From Clostridiales bacterium (GTDB lineage Bacteria; Bacillota; Clostridia; Lachnospirales; Lachnospiraceae), in NCBI GenBank assembly GCA_021199255.1, contig JAJQIK010000041.1, forward strand, positions 1 to 55,544: DNA of 55,544 nt, written 5' to 3'. Made by a program: the position numbers and the translations under genes. This document shows, one piece after another, positions 1 through 8,370 of this stretch. The notes under the pieces are model-generated. The model made no database searches. It was not told the DNA's origin and saw nothing but the letters and a program-made list of their open reading frames with translations. The first letter of the stretch is position 1, and each line of letters begins with the position of its first letter.

Positions 1-1484
1 GCCGAAGCCCCGAAAATAAAGAAACCGCCCAGAAACGGCGGTTTTACGGCACTTTTATTATCGTGTTTTTGTATCAATCTGATTATGGTTTTGTCTACCT
101 CATTCATAATCTTAACGGAGGCTTCGGAATCTACGGCAAGCTGGCGGATAATGTCTTCAATAGTCTTGGCGGACTGATTCGAATCCTCAGAAAGCTTGGA
201 AATCTGCGTTGCCACTACTGCAAAGCCTCTTCCGGCTTCGCCCGCCCTTGCCGCCTCTATACTCGCATTTAACGCAAGCAGGCTTGTCTCACTGGCAATA
301 GAAGCGATCAGATTAACAGCCTCCTGAATCCGGGTAACGGATTCGTTGGTAGTATGTACGGACACTTCAATCTTTTTGATTGCTTCCGTTGTTTTATCAT
401 TAGACTCGCTTAATTCCTGAATAATTTTAGCAGACTCTATATCCGCCGTATGCATATTCTCCGACAGGCGATCCAATTCCTGTACGCTGTCCACGATCTT
501 CTCGATCACAGTACCCATGTTATTAATCTGTACGGTAGCGGATTCGATGTCCTCAGCCATGGATACCGCGCCCTTGGAGATATCCTCCACCGCGCTGCTG
601 ATCTCATCTGCCGTGTTAGAGGTCTGGGACGCCGTATTTTCCAAAGAATCCCCCTGCTGCTTGAGGGTGTCCGAATCCTTCTTGATATTACCCATAATAT
701 GGTTCAACTGTTTTAGCAGCGTCTCCATGGCGTGCGCCATCAGACCGATTTCATCATTTCTCTTTAATACATCTTCGGTAACCTGAAGCTGCAGCTCTCC
801 TTCTGACAGGGAGATCAGTAATTCCTCCGTCTGGACAATCGCGCCCGCAACCTTTTTCACAAACATAAATACAAGCACAAAGGCGATGACAAAAACCAAT
901 ACAGCCAGACCGATCATAGCCGCCGTCGTACGCATGATCACCGCGGTGACCTCTGTGGAAGGCTCTCCCGCAAAGATCATACCCACTATGGAGCCGTCAG
1001 AATTATACAGGGGCTCATAAATTGCGTAATAATTTTCTCCATTGATGACCACATTGGAGGTTTCGTATGTATTTCCCTGATTTAAAACCTGTTCGATAAC
1101 TTCCGCTGAAGCCTGCGTACCCACAATCCGCTCTCCGGTTTCCGCATCCAGCAGGGAGGTGGCGCGCCTGGTATCTCCATAAAACAGCGTAACATCCGTA
1201 TCGGAGCCTTCTGTAAAGCTGTCCACTACCTCTGTATTCTCCGTAATACAGTAATCCCCCTTATATAGCAAATCCCCCTCCAGTCTATAATCGCCGGAAT
1301 CCATGGCGTCATAGGCGGCATGCACGCTGGTACATAAAAGCTCCAGACCGCTCATGGTCTGCTGCTGCACCATCGAGTTAAGCGTCCTGACTGCGTATAC
1401 TGTAATCACAACCCCCAGTATCAGTAACGGAGCCGCCAGCATCGCCAGCAATTCAGTTCTGATTCCAATTTTCCTTTTCTTCAT
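1..1484 (-). CDS. Methyl-accepting chemotaxis protein, 3' end missing or damaged
   Basis: This is a transmembrane chemoreceptor that would signal to CheA/CheW. Translation from the ATG at 1484 (AGGAGG-type site just upstream) gives a short basic start, a membrane segment at about residues 10-30, an extracellular Cache-like sensor ending near GMIFAGEP, a second membrane segment at about 203-225, a HAMP region and a signalling coiled coil. The diagnostic hairpin tip is present ([16 protein letters not shown] then GRGFAVVA). After the tip only about 55 residues remain before position 1, whereas this domain normally returns for about 100 more. The last codons run through a terminator-like hairpin at 22-44, so the reading frame near the edge is probably not the natural end. 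The adapting ligand cannot be told from the sequence. Confidence 0.9.
   Translation of the reverse strand, partial: MKKRKIGIRTELLAMLAAPLLILGVVITVYAVRTLNSMVQQQTMSGLELLCTSVHAAYDAMDSGDYRLEGDLLYKGDYCITENTEVVDSFTEGSDTDVTLFYGDTRRATSLLDAETGERIVGTQASAEVIEQVLNQGNTYETSNVVINGENYYAIYEPLYNSDGSIVGMIFAGEPSTEVTAVIMRTTAAMIGLAVLVFVIAFVLVFMFVKKVAGAIVQTEELLISLSEGELQLQVTEDVLKRNDEIGLMAHAMETLLKQLNHIMGNIKKDSDTLKQQGDSLENTASQTSNTADEISSAVEDISKGAVSMAEDIESATVQINNMGTVIEKIVDSVQELDRLSENMHTADIESAKIIQELSESNDKTTEAIKKIEVSVHTTNESVTRIQEAVNLIASIASETSLLALNASIEAARAGEAGRGFAVVATQISKLSEDSNQSAKTIEDIIRQLAVDSEASVKIMNEVDKTIIRLIQKHDNKSAVKPPFLGGFFIFGAS
9..48 (-). terminator. Terminator-like hairpin at the end of the chemoreceptor
   Basis: Arms AAACCGCC (22-29) and GGCGGTTT (37-44) form 8 pairs around a 7-base loop. 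Read on the minus strand the stem is followed by the T-rich stretch TTTCTTTATTTT. It lies inside the open reading frame of the chemoreceptor, which is odd for an intact gene. Confidence 0.6.
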
Positions 1485-1640
1485 AGCGTCCTCCTGTTTT
1501 TTGTGATTTTTAATCTTAGAACTGTATTTATATAGTATACATCTATTCTTATCAAAAGTACACAATAAATCTGCTATTCTTTCCTAAAATTTGTGCACGA
1601 TAGGCAAAAAGTCCTATACCACGGCATCACGCGCTCCGCA

Positions 1641-2888
1641 TCATGGGCGAATCTGGCCGTTTCCTTTGATAATGTATTTATAGGTCGTCAGTTCCTTTAA
1701 GCCCATAGGCCCTCTGGCGTGGAGCTTCTGGGTGCTGATCCCGATTTCCGCGCCGAAGCCGAACTCAAAGCCATCGGTAAACCTGGTGGACGCATTGGCG
1801 TATACGCAGGCGGAATCCACGCCCTGAAAAAACTGTTCCATATGCGCTTCGTTTTCGGTCAGGATCGCATCGGAATGGCCAGTGTTATAGCGGTTGATAT
1901 GGGCAATGGCCTCCTCTACGGAGGAAACCGTCTTCATGGATACGATATAATCCAGGTATTCCGTTCCATAATCCTCCTCCGTGGCCTGCAAACTGCCCGG
2001 AATCTTATCCATCACCGTTTGATCGCCGCGGATTTCCACATGTCGTTCCTGCAGCGCCCTTCCCAGCTCCGGCAAGAAACGATCCGCTATTTTCTTATGG
2101 ATCAAAAGCGATTCACAGGCGTTGCATACGCCGATCCGCTGTGTTTTGGCGTTGATAATAACAGGAATCGCCTGCGACAGATCCGCGTCCTCGTCCACAT
2201 AAATATGGCAGTTGCCGGTGCCGGTTTCAATCACCGGGATGGTACTGTTGGCGACTACGGCGTTTATTAAGCCGGCTCCGCCTCTAGGAATCAGAAGATC
2301 CACATACTGCTTCATCTGCATGAACGCCGTAGTCACCGCGCGGTCATTCTGTTCAATAAGCTGAATGGCGTCCGCGCAAATGCCAAGCTCCCCAAGGGTC
2401 TCCCGAATAACCCTGACGATTGCCTGATTCGAGTAGAAGGCGTCTCTGCCGCCTTTTAAAATCACCGCGTTACCAGTCTTAAAACACAGGCCGAAAGCAT
2501 CCGCCGTAACATTAGGGCGCGCCTCATAAATAATACCGATTACGCCCATGGGTACTCTGATTTTCTGAATGTGAAGGCCATTAGGACGGTCAATGCTTTC
2601 CATCACTTCTCCCACAGGGTCAGGCAGCCCGGCGATCTGTCTCAGTCCCTCCGCCATGGCTTCTATCCGTTCCGGCGTCAGCTTCAGACGATCTAACAGT
2701 CCCCTTGCCATACCGCCTGTTTGCGCGATTTCATAATCCCGGCAGTTCGCCGTAAGAATCTGCTCCTGCCTGTCCACAAGCGCCCCCGCGATACGGATAA
2801 GCGCCTGGTTCTTCTGTTTTGTGGCAAGCCGCTGCAATTCCTGCTTAACTGCCGCCGCCTGCCCGCCCAGCTTCTCTAAATATTCCAT
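1641..2888 (-). CDS. proA: Glutamate-5-semialdehyde dehydrogenase (gamma-glutamyl phosphate reductase)
   Basis: This enzyme reduces gamma-glutamyl phosphate with NADPH to glutamate-5-semialdehyde, the second step of proline synthesis, in the cytoplasm. The 415-residue length is normal for ProA. The aldehyde dehydrogenase fold is clear: YEARPNVT near residue 121, the PRGG motif near 201, ETGTGNCH near 221, and the catalytic cysteine C255 in RIGVCNACES. It is the last gene of a run proB - DUF896 - fthC - proA, and its start overlaps the end of fthC by 13 bases, so translation is likely coupled. No convincing terminator was seen after it; only a 5-pair stem lies near 1609-1619. Confidence 0.96.
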   Translation of the reverse strand: MEYLEKLGGQAAAVKQELQRLATKQKNQALIRIAGALVDRQEQILTANCRDYEIAQTGGMARGLLDRLKLTPERIEAMAEGLRQIAGLPDPVGEVMESIDRPNGLHIQKIRVPMGVIGIIYEARPNVTADAFGLCFKTGNAVILKGGRDAFYSNQAIVRVIRETLGELGICADAIQLIEQNDRAVTTAFMQMKQYVDLLIPRGGAGLINAVVANSTIPVIETGTGNCHIYVDEDADLSQAIPVIINAKTQRIGVCNACESLLIHKKIADRFLPELGRALQERHVEIRGDQTVMDKIPGSLQATEEDYGTEYLDYIVSMKTVSSVEEAIAHINRYNTGHSDAILTENEAHMEQFFQGVDSACVYANASTRFTDGFEFGFGAEIGISTQKLHARGPMGLKELTTYKYIIKGNGQIRP

Positions 2889-3541
2889 TTTGATCCGTCT
2901 CTCCTTCCCGTCTTCTCTTCATTATGTCCTATCAGCCCATATTCCGTCAACACAAAATCCGGCCTGTAATCGCAGGGTTCCTCCGGAATCCGCTCCCATA
3001 GCTGGCAATCGTAGGCCAACGCAATGGCGGTCAGCGCTTTTGCCCCGCCGCTGCGGGCCGCGCCCTCATTCCGGGACAGGCGGGCTAAATATCGATCGTA
3101 ATAGCCCCCGCCGTAACCAATCCGGCGGCACGCTCTGTCAAAAGCCGCCCCGGGAATCCACATCAGGGCAGTCCCTTCTTTTCCCTGTCCGCTTTCGGCT
3201 GCCCGGTATGCCGGATAGGAAAGGGTTTGAGCCGGCTCCGGAATCCCCCGGTAGCCGCTGTGCAGCTCCTTCAGGCTGTCAATCCGCCAAAATTCCATTT
3301 CCTTCCCCTCTACCTTAGGGGCAAATACCTGCTTGCCGTCTGCAAGCGCCCGCTCCATCAGCCCGCGCGTATCCACCTCGCTGCGGTAGCTTACATAAGC
3401 CAGTATTGCAGAGGCTTCCTGATAGCAGGGAAGCCGCAGCACCTGTTCCTGAATCTTTTTGTCACAAGCCTTTCTCTCCTCCGGCGGGAGGGCGTCCCTG
3501 CGGGAAAGAGTGGTTCTGCGAATCTCTTTTTTAGCTTCCAT
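2876..3541 (-). CDS. fthC: 5-formyltetrahydrofolate cyclo-ligase
   Basis: This enzyme uses ATP to convert 5-formyl-THF to 5,10-methenyl-THF, returning a folate storage form to the one-carbon pool. The start is placed at 3541 (MEAKKEIRRTTLSRRD), which matches the family's usual N terminus and has a GGAG site 9 bases upstream. A longer reading from 3583 would add 14 unlikely residues. Family motifs are visible: SYRSEVDTRGL in the first third and the C-terminal stretch FDRACRRIGYGGGYYDRYL. Its start overlaps the DUF896 gene by 11 bases and its end overlaps proA by 13 bases, so it sits inside the proline operon. The last 15 residues or so are basic and look variable. Confidence 0.93.
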   Translation of the reverse strand: MEAKKEIRRTTLSRRDALPPEERKACDKKIQEQVLRLPCYQEASAILAYVSYRSEVDTRGLMERALADGKQVFAPKVEGKEMEFWRIDSLKELHSGYRGIPEPAQTLSYPAYRAAESGQGKEGTALMWIPGAAFDRACRRIGYGGGYYDRYLARLSRNEGAARSGGAKALTAIALAYDCQLWERIPEEPCDYRPDFVLTEYGLIGHNEEKTGRRDGSKWNI

Positions 3542-3743
3542 ACTTTGCTCCCAGATCAGTGATGGAACCATCCTTTTCCACAATAGATATCCGGTTTAAC
3601 TGTCCTCTCAAATTAGCCCGCACATTGGCCACATAGGCTTGCCGCAAGGTCTGCTGTTCTTCCTTTTCGGCGTCGGTAAGCCCTTCCGTCTGGGATTTGT
3701 GATACAGTTCGTTAATTCTCGCGGTCATCTGTTCTACCTTCAT
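3531..3743 (-). CDS. DUF896 / UPF0291 (YnzC-type) small protein
   Basis: This is a 70-residue protein of the YnzC/UPF0291 family, known in Firmicutes as a small helical protein whose biochemical role is unsettled (some Bacillus members belong to the SOS regulon). The family signature is plain: a start of the form MTARINELYHKS, then LTDAEKEEQQTLRQAYV, then a region VRANLRGQLNRISIVEKDG. The start at 3743 is chosen because upstream residues do not fit the family and an AAAGGGA element precedes it. It lies 25 bases after proB and overlaps fthC, so it is probably cotranscribed with proline genes. Nothing in the sequence links it functionally to proline synthesis. Confidence 0.88.
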   Translation of the reverse strand: MKVEQMTARINELYHKSQTEGLTDAEKEEQQTLRQAYVANVRANLRGQLNRISIVEKDGSITDLGAKYGS

Positions 3744-3768
3744 ATAAATTTCCCTTTCTATCCTCTCT

Positions 3769-4632
3769 TTAGGCTCTGTGCATCTGCTGTACATACAGGG
3801 GCAGATTAAAGCTGTCGTCCCGGTGCGCCAGAAACAGGGTGCCGATATTTTTCCCGTCCAGAATCCGGTGAATGACTTTAATATCCTTACTGTTTGCAAT
3901 CACCATATCGATTCCCATGCTGCTGGCTATTTTGGCCGCCTGCAGTTTCGTATTCATGCCGCCGGTTCCCGCCGTGCTTCCGGTAGACGCCTTGCCCATA
4001 TCCATCAGCTCGTCGCTCAGCTCCCTGACCACTTCTATATATCTGGCGTCCGGGTTCTGTCTCGGATCGTCTGTGTAGAGCCCGTCAATGTCTGACAGCA
4101 GCAGCAAAGCGTCCGCTTCCACCAGGGACGCCACAATGGCCGACAGGGTATCGTTGTCGCCGATTTCAATTTCATAGGTGGCTATGGTATCGTTCTCGTT
4201 CACAATGGGGATCACCCCCAGTTTAAACAGCTCCGCAAAGGTGTTTTGGGCGTTATAACGATTGAGGTTGTCCACAATGGTATTCTTCGTCATCAGAATC
4301 TGGGCTGCCACCTGGTTGTATTCGGCGAATATCTTCTGATAGGTCATCATCAGCCTCGCCTGTCCTACGGCGGCGCAGGCCTGCTTAACCGCGATTGGAT
4401 TGTCCTCCTTCAAATCGCCCATCATGACGGCTTTCTTCCCCACCGCAATCGCGCCGGATGTCACTAACACCACATCCTTGCCCCGGTTCCTCAGATCGCA
4501 CAATTCCCTCACCAGAACGTCCAGCTTCGTATAGTCCAAATCGCCGGTTTCCTCATGCTGCAAGGAAGAAGAGCCGATCTTGACGACAATCCTTTTCTTA
4601 TTTTTCATTAATTCTCTTATCTGTTCACTCAT
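3769..4632 (-). CDS. proB: Glutamate 5-kinase, short form without PUA domain
   Basis: This cytoplasmic enzyme phosphorylates glutamate to gamma-glutamyl phosphate, the first committed step to proline. The 287 residues contain an amino acid kinase domain only: VKIGSSS at 17-23, VTSGAIAVG near 57, IVNENDTIA near 143 and DIDGLYTDDPR near 181. The GSTAGTGGMNTKLQAA motif follows. The C-terminal PUA domain found in longer ProB proteins is absent, as is common in Clostridia. It heads the proB - DUF896 - fthC - proA run, and its start lies 25 bases after the upstream flavoprotein gene. Feedback by proline is normal for this enzyme, but no regulatory site was seen in the DNA. Confidence 0.95.
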   Translation of the reverse strand: MSEQIRELMKNKKRIVVKIGSSSLQHEETGDLDYTKLDVLVRELCDLRNRGKDVVLVTSGAIAVGKKAVMMGDLKEDNPIAVKQACAAVGQARLMMTYQKIFAEYNQVAAQILMTKNTIVDNLNRYNAQNTFAELFKLGVIPIVNENDTIATYEIEIGDNDTLSAIVASLVEADALLLLSDIDGLYTDDPRQNPDARYIEVVRELSDELMDMGKASTGSTAGTGGMNTKLQAAKIASSMGIDMVIANSKDIKVIHRILDGKNIGTLFLAHRDDSFNLPLYVQQMHRA

Positions 4633-4657
4633 GTTCTCTATCCTCCGTTTGAAAAAA

Positions 4658-6271
4658 TCATTCCTGATAGGCAGAAGCGATTTTCTCCGCGGTCAGTATA
4701 CCGTCCATGGCTGCGGAGGTAATGCCGCCCGCGTATCCCGCGCCTTCCCCGCAGGGATACAGTCCCCGCACCGCGGACTGCCCCGTATCGTCCCTGTGAA
4801 TCCTGACCGGGGAGGATGTCCTGCTCTCCACGCCTGATAAGAATGTACCGCTGTCATTAAAGCCTTTTACAGTTTGACCAATCAAGTCAATCCCCTCCAC
4901 AAGCGCCCTGTTTAGAGCGGAGGGAAGAATCTCATGGACGGGAGCCATGCGGTAAGCGCCCTTAATCGAGGGTTTAAAATCCGGATAGCGTTCCCGTATC
5001 TGAGAGGCCGGGGAGGGACAGCCCGTGACCGCCTCCCGGTAATCCCCATAGCTTTCCACCGGCACGGCGCCCTGTCCAATCCGGCAGGCACGTTCTTCCA
5101 GCCGCCGCTGAAACGCCACGCCCGCAAGGGGGCCTGTCCCCGGATAATCCTCCGGGGAAACGGTTACGATCATGGCGCTGTTGCTGCCAGCGCCGTCGCG
5201 GCCGCTATAGCTCATGCCGTTGACTGCCGTCCGCCCCTCCTCCGAAGAAGCGTTGACCACATATCCGCCCGGACACATACAGAAGGAATACACCCCTCTC
5301 CCATCGGAAGCCTTGGCCGTCACCTTATAGCTTGCCGCCGGAAGCAGCGGTCCACTGTCCGTTCCGTATTGGATACGGTCGATCATTTGACGGGGGTGCT
5401 CTATGCGCAGTCCTACCGCGAAGGATTTTGCCTCCATGGGGACCTGGCGGTCAGACAGCATCTGAAAGGTATCCCTTGCGCTGTGGCCGATGGCAAGAAC
5501 CGCTACGCTGCCCGCAAGCGTCTCCCGTCCGTTGATCACCACGCCCTCCAGGCGGTTTTGCCTGATCACAAGGTCTGTCACCTGCGCGCCGAATCTGACT
5601 TCTCCGCCCCAGGATAAGATCTGACTGCGCAGGCGGCTGACTACGGACAGTAAAATATCGGTACCGATATGAGGCCTGGCGTCATATAAAATATTCTCCG
5701 GCGCGCCCGCCTCCACAAAAATACGCAGCACTTCCCGATTCCTGCCGCAGGGATCCTTAACCAGCGTATTTAATTTGCCATCGGAAAAGGTTCCTGCTCC
5801 CCCTTCCCCAAACTGCACGTTAGAAGCGGGGTCAAGAATCCCTTCCCGCCAGAACCGTTCCACATCTTCCCTGCGCTGCTCCACACATCTGCCGCGCTCT
5901 AGGAGAATCGGCCGATATCCATGCCTGGCCAGCATATAGCCGCAGAAGAGCCCTGCCGGGCCGGTTCCAATGATGATCGGCCTGCCGTTCATCGTTCTTT
6001 GGCCGGACGCCGGAAATTGATAGGGACGCTCCGTTACCGCCTGTACCTGACGGCTCCTGCAGCCCGCAAGCACCTTCTCCTGCGCCCCCACTGTCACATC
6101 TACCGTATAGATTACCGCAATGTCCGGCTTCTTTCTGGCGTCGATGGATTTCTTCACGATCTGTAACGCTTCGATCCTGTCCGGTTTGATTCTTAATATT
6201 TTTGCTGTTTTATGTAGCAGATCCTCTGTGCTGTGTTCCAAAGGCATCCTGATCTGATTGACACGAATCAT
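4658..6271 (-). CDS. FAD-dependent dehydrogenase of the COG2509 type
   Basis: This 537-residue predicted soluble flavoprotein has an N-terminal domain of about 90 residues (MIRVNQIRMPLEHSTEDLL...), then a Rossmann motif IIGTGPAGLFCGYMLARHG at about 99-118. Typical later motifs are FGEGGAGTFSDGKL, VLAIGHSARDTF and a C-terminal FAD-binding segment LYPCGEGAGYAGGITSAAMD. This layout is that of the widespread uncharacterised COG2509 dehydrogenases; the substrate is not known for the family. It lies 25 bases upstream of proB and 41 bases downstream of another flavoprotein gene. No link to proline metabolism should be assumed from this alone. Confidence 0.88.
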   Translation of the reverse strand: MIRVNQIRMPLEHSTEDLLHKTAKILRIKPDRIEALQIVKKSIDARKKPDIAVIYTVDVTVGAQEKVLAGCRSRQVQAVTERPYQFPASGQRTMNGRPIIIGTGPAGLFCGYMLARHGYRPILLERGRCVEQRREDVERFWREGILDPASNVQFGEGGAGTFSDGKLNTLVKDPCGRNREVLRIFVEAGAPENILYDARPHIGTDILLSVVSRLRSQILSWGGEVRFGAQVTDLVIRQNRLEGVVINGRETLAGSVAVLAIGHSARDTFQMLSDRQVPMEAKSFAVGLRIEHPRQMIDRIQYGTDSGPLLPAASYKVTAKASDGRGVYSFCMCPGGYVVNASSEEGRTAVNGMSYSGRDGAGSNSAMIVTVSPEDYPGTGPLAGVAFQRRLEERACRIGQGAVPVESYGDYREAVTGCPSPASQIRERYPDFKPSIKGAYRMAPVHEILPSALNRALVEGIDLIGQTVKGFNDSGTFLSGVESRTSSPVRIHRDDTGQSAVRGLYPCGEGAGYAGGITSAAMDGILTAEKIASAYQE

Positions 6272-6312
6272 TTACTTTTCTTCCTTTATCCTGACAGCAG
6301 GCAGTTTTTCAT

Positions 6313-7542
6313 CTACGTCCGCCGCGCCGCTTCCATGCCCGCCACGGCGCCGCTGCTCCATGCCCACTGTAAATTATATCCCCCGCAGACGCCGTCTATA
6401 TCTAATATTTCACCGGCGAAATACAGACCGCTCAGGAGCTTAGACTCCATATGACAGGTCACCTCCCGGCAGTCTATTCCGCCCGCGCACACCTGGGCCT
6501 GTTCATAAGAATTGGTACCCTGAACCCTTACCGGAAAGCTTCGATAAAGTCTGCTCAGGGTCTTCCTTTTTTCCGGGGACAGATTCCCCGCTTTTTGGGT
6601 TTGCGGAATCTCCGCCAGCTTCAGCAGCAGCAAACCGATCTTTTTATTGACTATACCGGTCACAAATTGTTCCATGGTCTGCTCCGCCTGCCTGTTCCAT
6701 CTTTCCTCCCAAAAGGACTGATATGCCTGATCGCTCTCATCGGGCATAAAATTGACGGTGACCGTGATTTCTTTATGTTCCCGCAGCCCATATGCAGCCT
6801 GCCTGCTCATCTGAAAAACGGGAATCCCGGAAATCCCGTAATCCGTCAGTTGTAATTCGCCCCGCTGCGTGCAGGCTCTTTCCCGCGCAATCCACAAAGT
6901 CAGCTCCGCTTCGCAGCGCACTCCCGCGATCTGTTTATAGAACGCTTCCCGGCAGCGCAGGGCGGTCAGCGCCGGTACCGTAGGGACGATTCTGTGGCCA
7001 AGCTGCCCGGCAAGCCCTAATCCCTGTCCGTCAGACCCGGTTTTGGGCGCCGCTTTCCCGCCGCTGGAAAGAATCACAGCGTCAAAGGAACGCTTTTCTC
7101 CCGCTGCGTTTCCTATCAGAAAATCCTTTTGCCGCTTTTGTATTGCGACAATCTGCTGACCCGTATGTATCTCGATGGAAAGCCGTTCCATTTCATAGCG
7201 CAGCACGTCCAGCACAGTGGATGCCTGCTCGCTGGCAGGATAAAGATAGCCGTCCCGGCTCTTAATCCTCATTCCCAGCCCCCTGAAAAAATCCTTGGTC
7301 TCCTGAAGGCCGAAAGCGGCATATAGTTCGTCTACCAATGCCCTGCCGCTTCCATAATACCATGGACTTCCCATGTTTTCATTGGAAAAGTTGCATTTTC
7401 CGTTCCCGGTAGACAGAATTTTCTTACCGACTCTGTCGTTTCTCTCATAAACCGTCACCAGCGCCCCCGCCCTGGCCGCATGGATCGCAGCCGTCATACC
7501 GGCGGCTCCCGCGCCGATCACCGCGATTGTCTGTCTCCTCAT
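6313..7542 (-). CDS. HI0933/BaiN-type NAD(P)/FAD-dependent oxidoreductase
   Basis: This 409-residue flavoprotein has an N-terminal FAD motif VIGAGAAGMTAAIHAARAG at 8-26. It then shows the family pattern VYERNDRVGKKILSTGNGKCNFSN, and a C-terminal FAD-closing segment GLYFAGEILDIDGVCGGYNLQWAWSSG. This is the YhiN/HI0933 group. In gut Clostridia this family includes BaiN, reported as a flavoprotein acting on oxidised bile acid intermediates, but most members are of unknown substrate. No other bile acid genes are present here, so a bile acid role is not supported. Neighbours are a second, unrelated flavoprotein and a small membrane protein. Confidence 0.87.
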   Translation of the reverse strand: MRRQTIAVIGAGAAGMTAAIHAARAGALVTVYERNDRVGKKILSTGNGKCNFSNENMGSPWYYGSGRALVDELYAAFGLQETKDFFRGLGMRIKSRDGYLYPASEQASTVLDVLRYEMERLSIEIHTGQQIVAIQKRQKDFLIGNAAGEKRSFDAVILSSGGKAAPKTGSDGQGLGLAGQLGHRIVPTVPALTALRCREAFYKQIAGVRCEAELTLWIARERACTQRGELQLTDYGISGIPVFQMSRQAAYGLREHKEITVTVNFMPDESDQAYQSFWEERWNRQAEQTMEQFVTGIVNKKIGLLLLKLAEIPQTQKAGNLSPEKRKTLSRLYRSFPVRVQGTNSYEQAQVCAGGIDCREVTCHMESKLLSGLYFAGEILDIDGVCGGYNLQWAWSSGAVAGMEAARRT

Positions 7543-7640
7543 TCCCTGTATCTGTTTTGATATCCCTGCGGATACCTTTTCCTTTTCCTTTCCCTTTGAT
7601 TTGAGCGCCGCCCCAAGCCGTCTCTGATTGCCGTAAAGGC

Positions 7641-8297
7641 CTAACTGGAATAGGATTCCAGAAAATGGTAGAGGGCGTCCTCGTTTTCGATATATTTCCC
7701 CTGTATAATCTCTGCCTGCAAGGCTTCCTCCAAACTGTCCAGCATAATATCCGTATTCATATACAGGGTCTGCTTATCCTCCCGGTACACCACCAGAAAA
7801 TGATCCGCCGCCATCAGATAGAAGCCCTGCTCCTTTTTTTCCTGATAGTATTTACAGATTACAACCCGGTTCCTGGAAAAAGCGGTCAGTTCTATGGTCT
7901 GGAAGCCTCTCTCCAGCTCCGTTAAGGGAGGATTGTCATCATAGGACGCTATTTCCTCCAGCATACTTTCCCGATCCAGGCCGATATATTTTACCGGCAC
8001 GCTCTCCTCTGTCTCGCTGACAGTACCGTCCGTAAGATTTACTTCTTCAATGAAATACCGGGTATCCGCCGTCACCACCGGAATTTCCTCCACAGCGGCT
8101 TCTATGACCTGCTCTTCCTCCGTCTCCGGCTGCCTGTTCTCCAGGACGGCGGACTCGTTTTGCGCATAGCGGTTCGGATAAAAGAACTGCTCCGCCTTCA
8201 ATGTCAGGTATCCTCCTGCGGCAAGCAGAACCGCAGCAGTTACCAGAAAAAGACTGACGCGTCTTACAAGCTTCATTCCCATTGTTCCTTTCTTCAT
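7641..8297 (-). CDS. Membrane-anchored protein of unknown function
   Basis: I do not recognise the family. The protein of about 218 residues begins with a short basic stretch and one membrane helix (VSLFLVTAAVLLAAGGYLTL), then a long extracellular acidic region rich in Glu and Asp with no cysteine pair or catalytic motif that I can name. The region with HFLVVYREDKQTLYMNTDIMLDSLEEALQ looks like a compact alpha/beta domain. The start could also be at residue 8 (MKLVRRV...), which has its own AAGGA site. It lies between a flippase gene and a flavoprotein gene, with 98 and 73 bases of spacing, so it may be transcribed with the flippase. Confidence 0.65.
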   Translation of the reverse strand: MKKGTMGMKLVRRVSLFLVTAAVLLAAGGYLTLKAEQFFYPNRYAQNESAVLENRQPETEEEQVIEAAVEEIPVVTADTRYFIEEVNLTDGTVSETEESVPVKYIGLDRESMLEEIASYDDNPPLTELERGFQTIELTAFSRNRVVICKYYQEKKEQGFYLMAADHFLVVYREDKQTLYMNTDIMLDSLEEALQAEIIQGKYIENEDALYHFLESYSS

Positions 8298-8370
8298 AGG
8301 ATTCCCTGTAATCAGTATCAGTCAATTTTGGATTTTTATGCAGACAAACTGCCTTTTTCCCTGTCCTTAG

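Noticed and set aside
1600-1640. Weak hairpin after proA
   Set aside because: Only 5 pairs with a long loop and no good T run, too weak to call a terminator.
6313-7542. Assigning a bile acid role to the HI0933/BaiN-type flavoprotein
   Set aside because: The family is broad and no other bile acid gene is present in the window.
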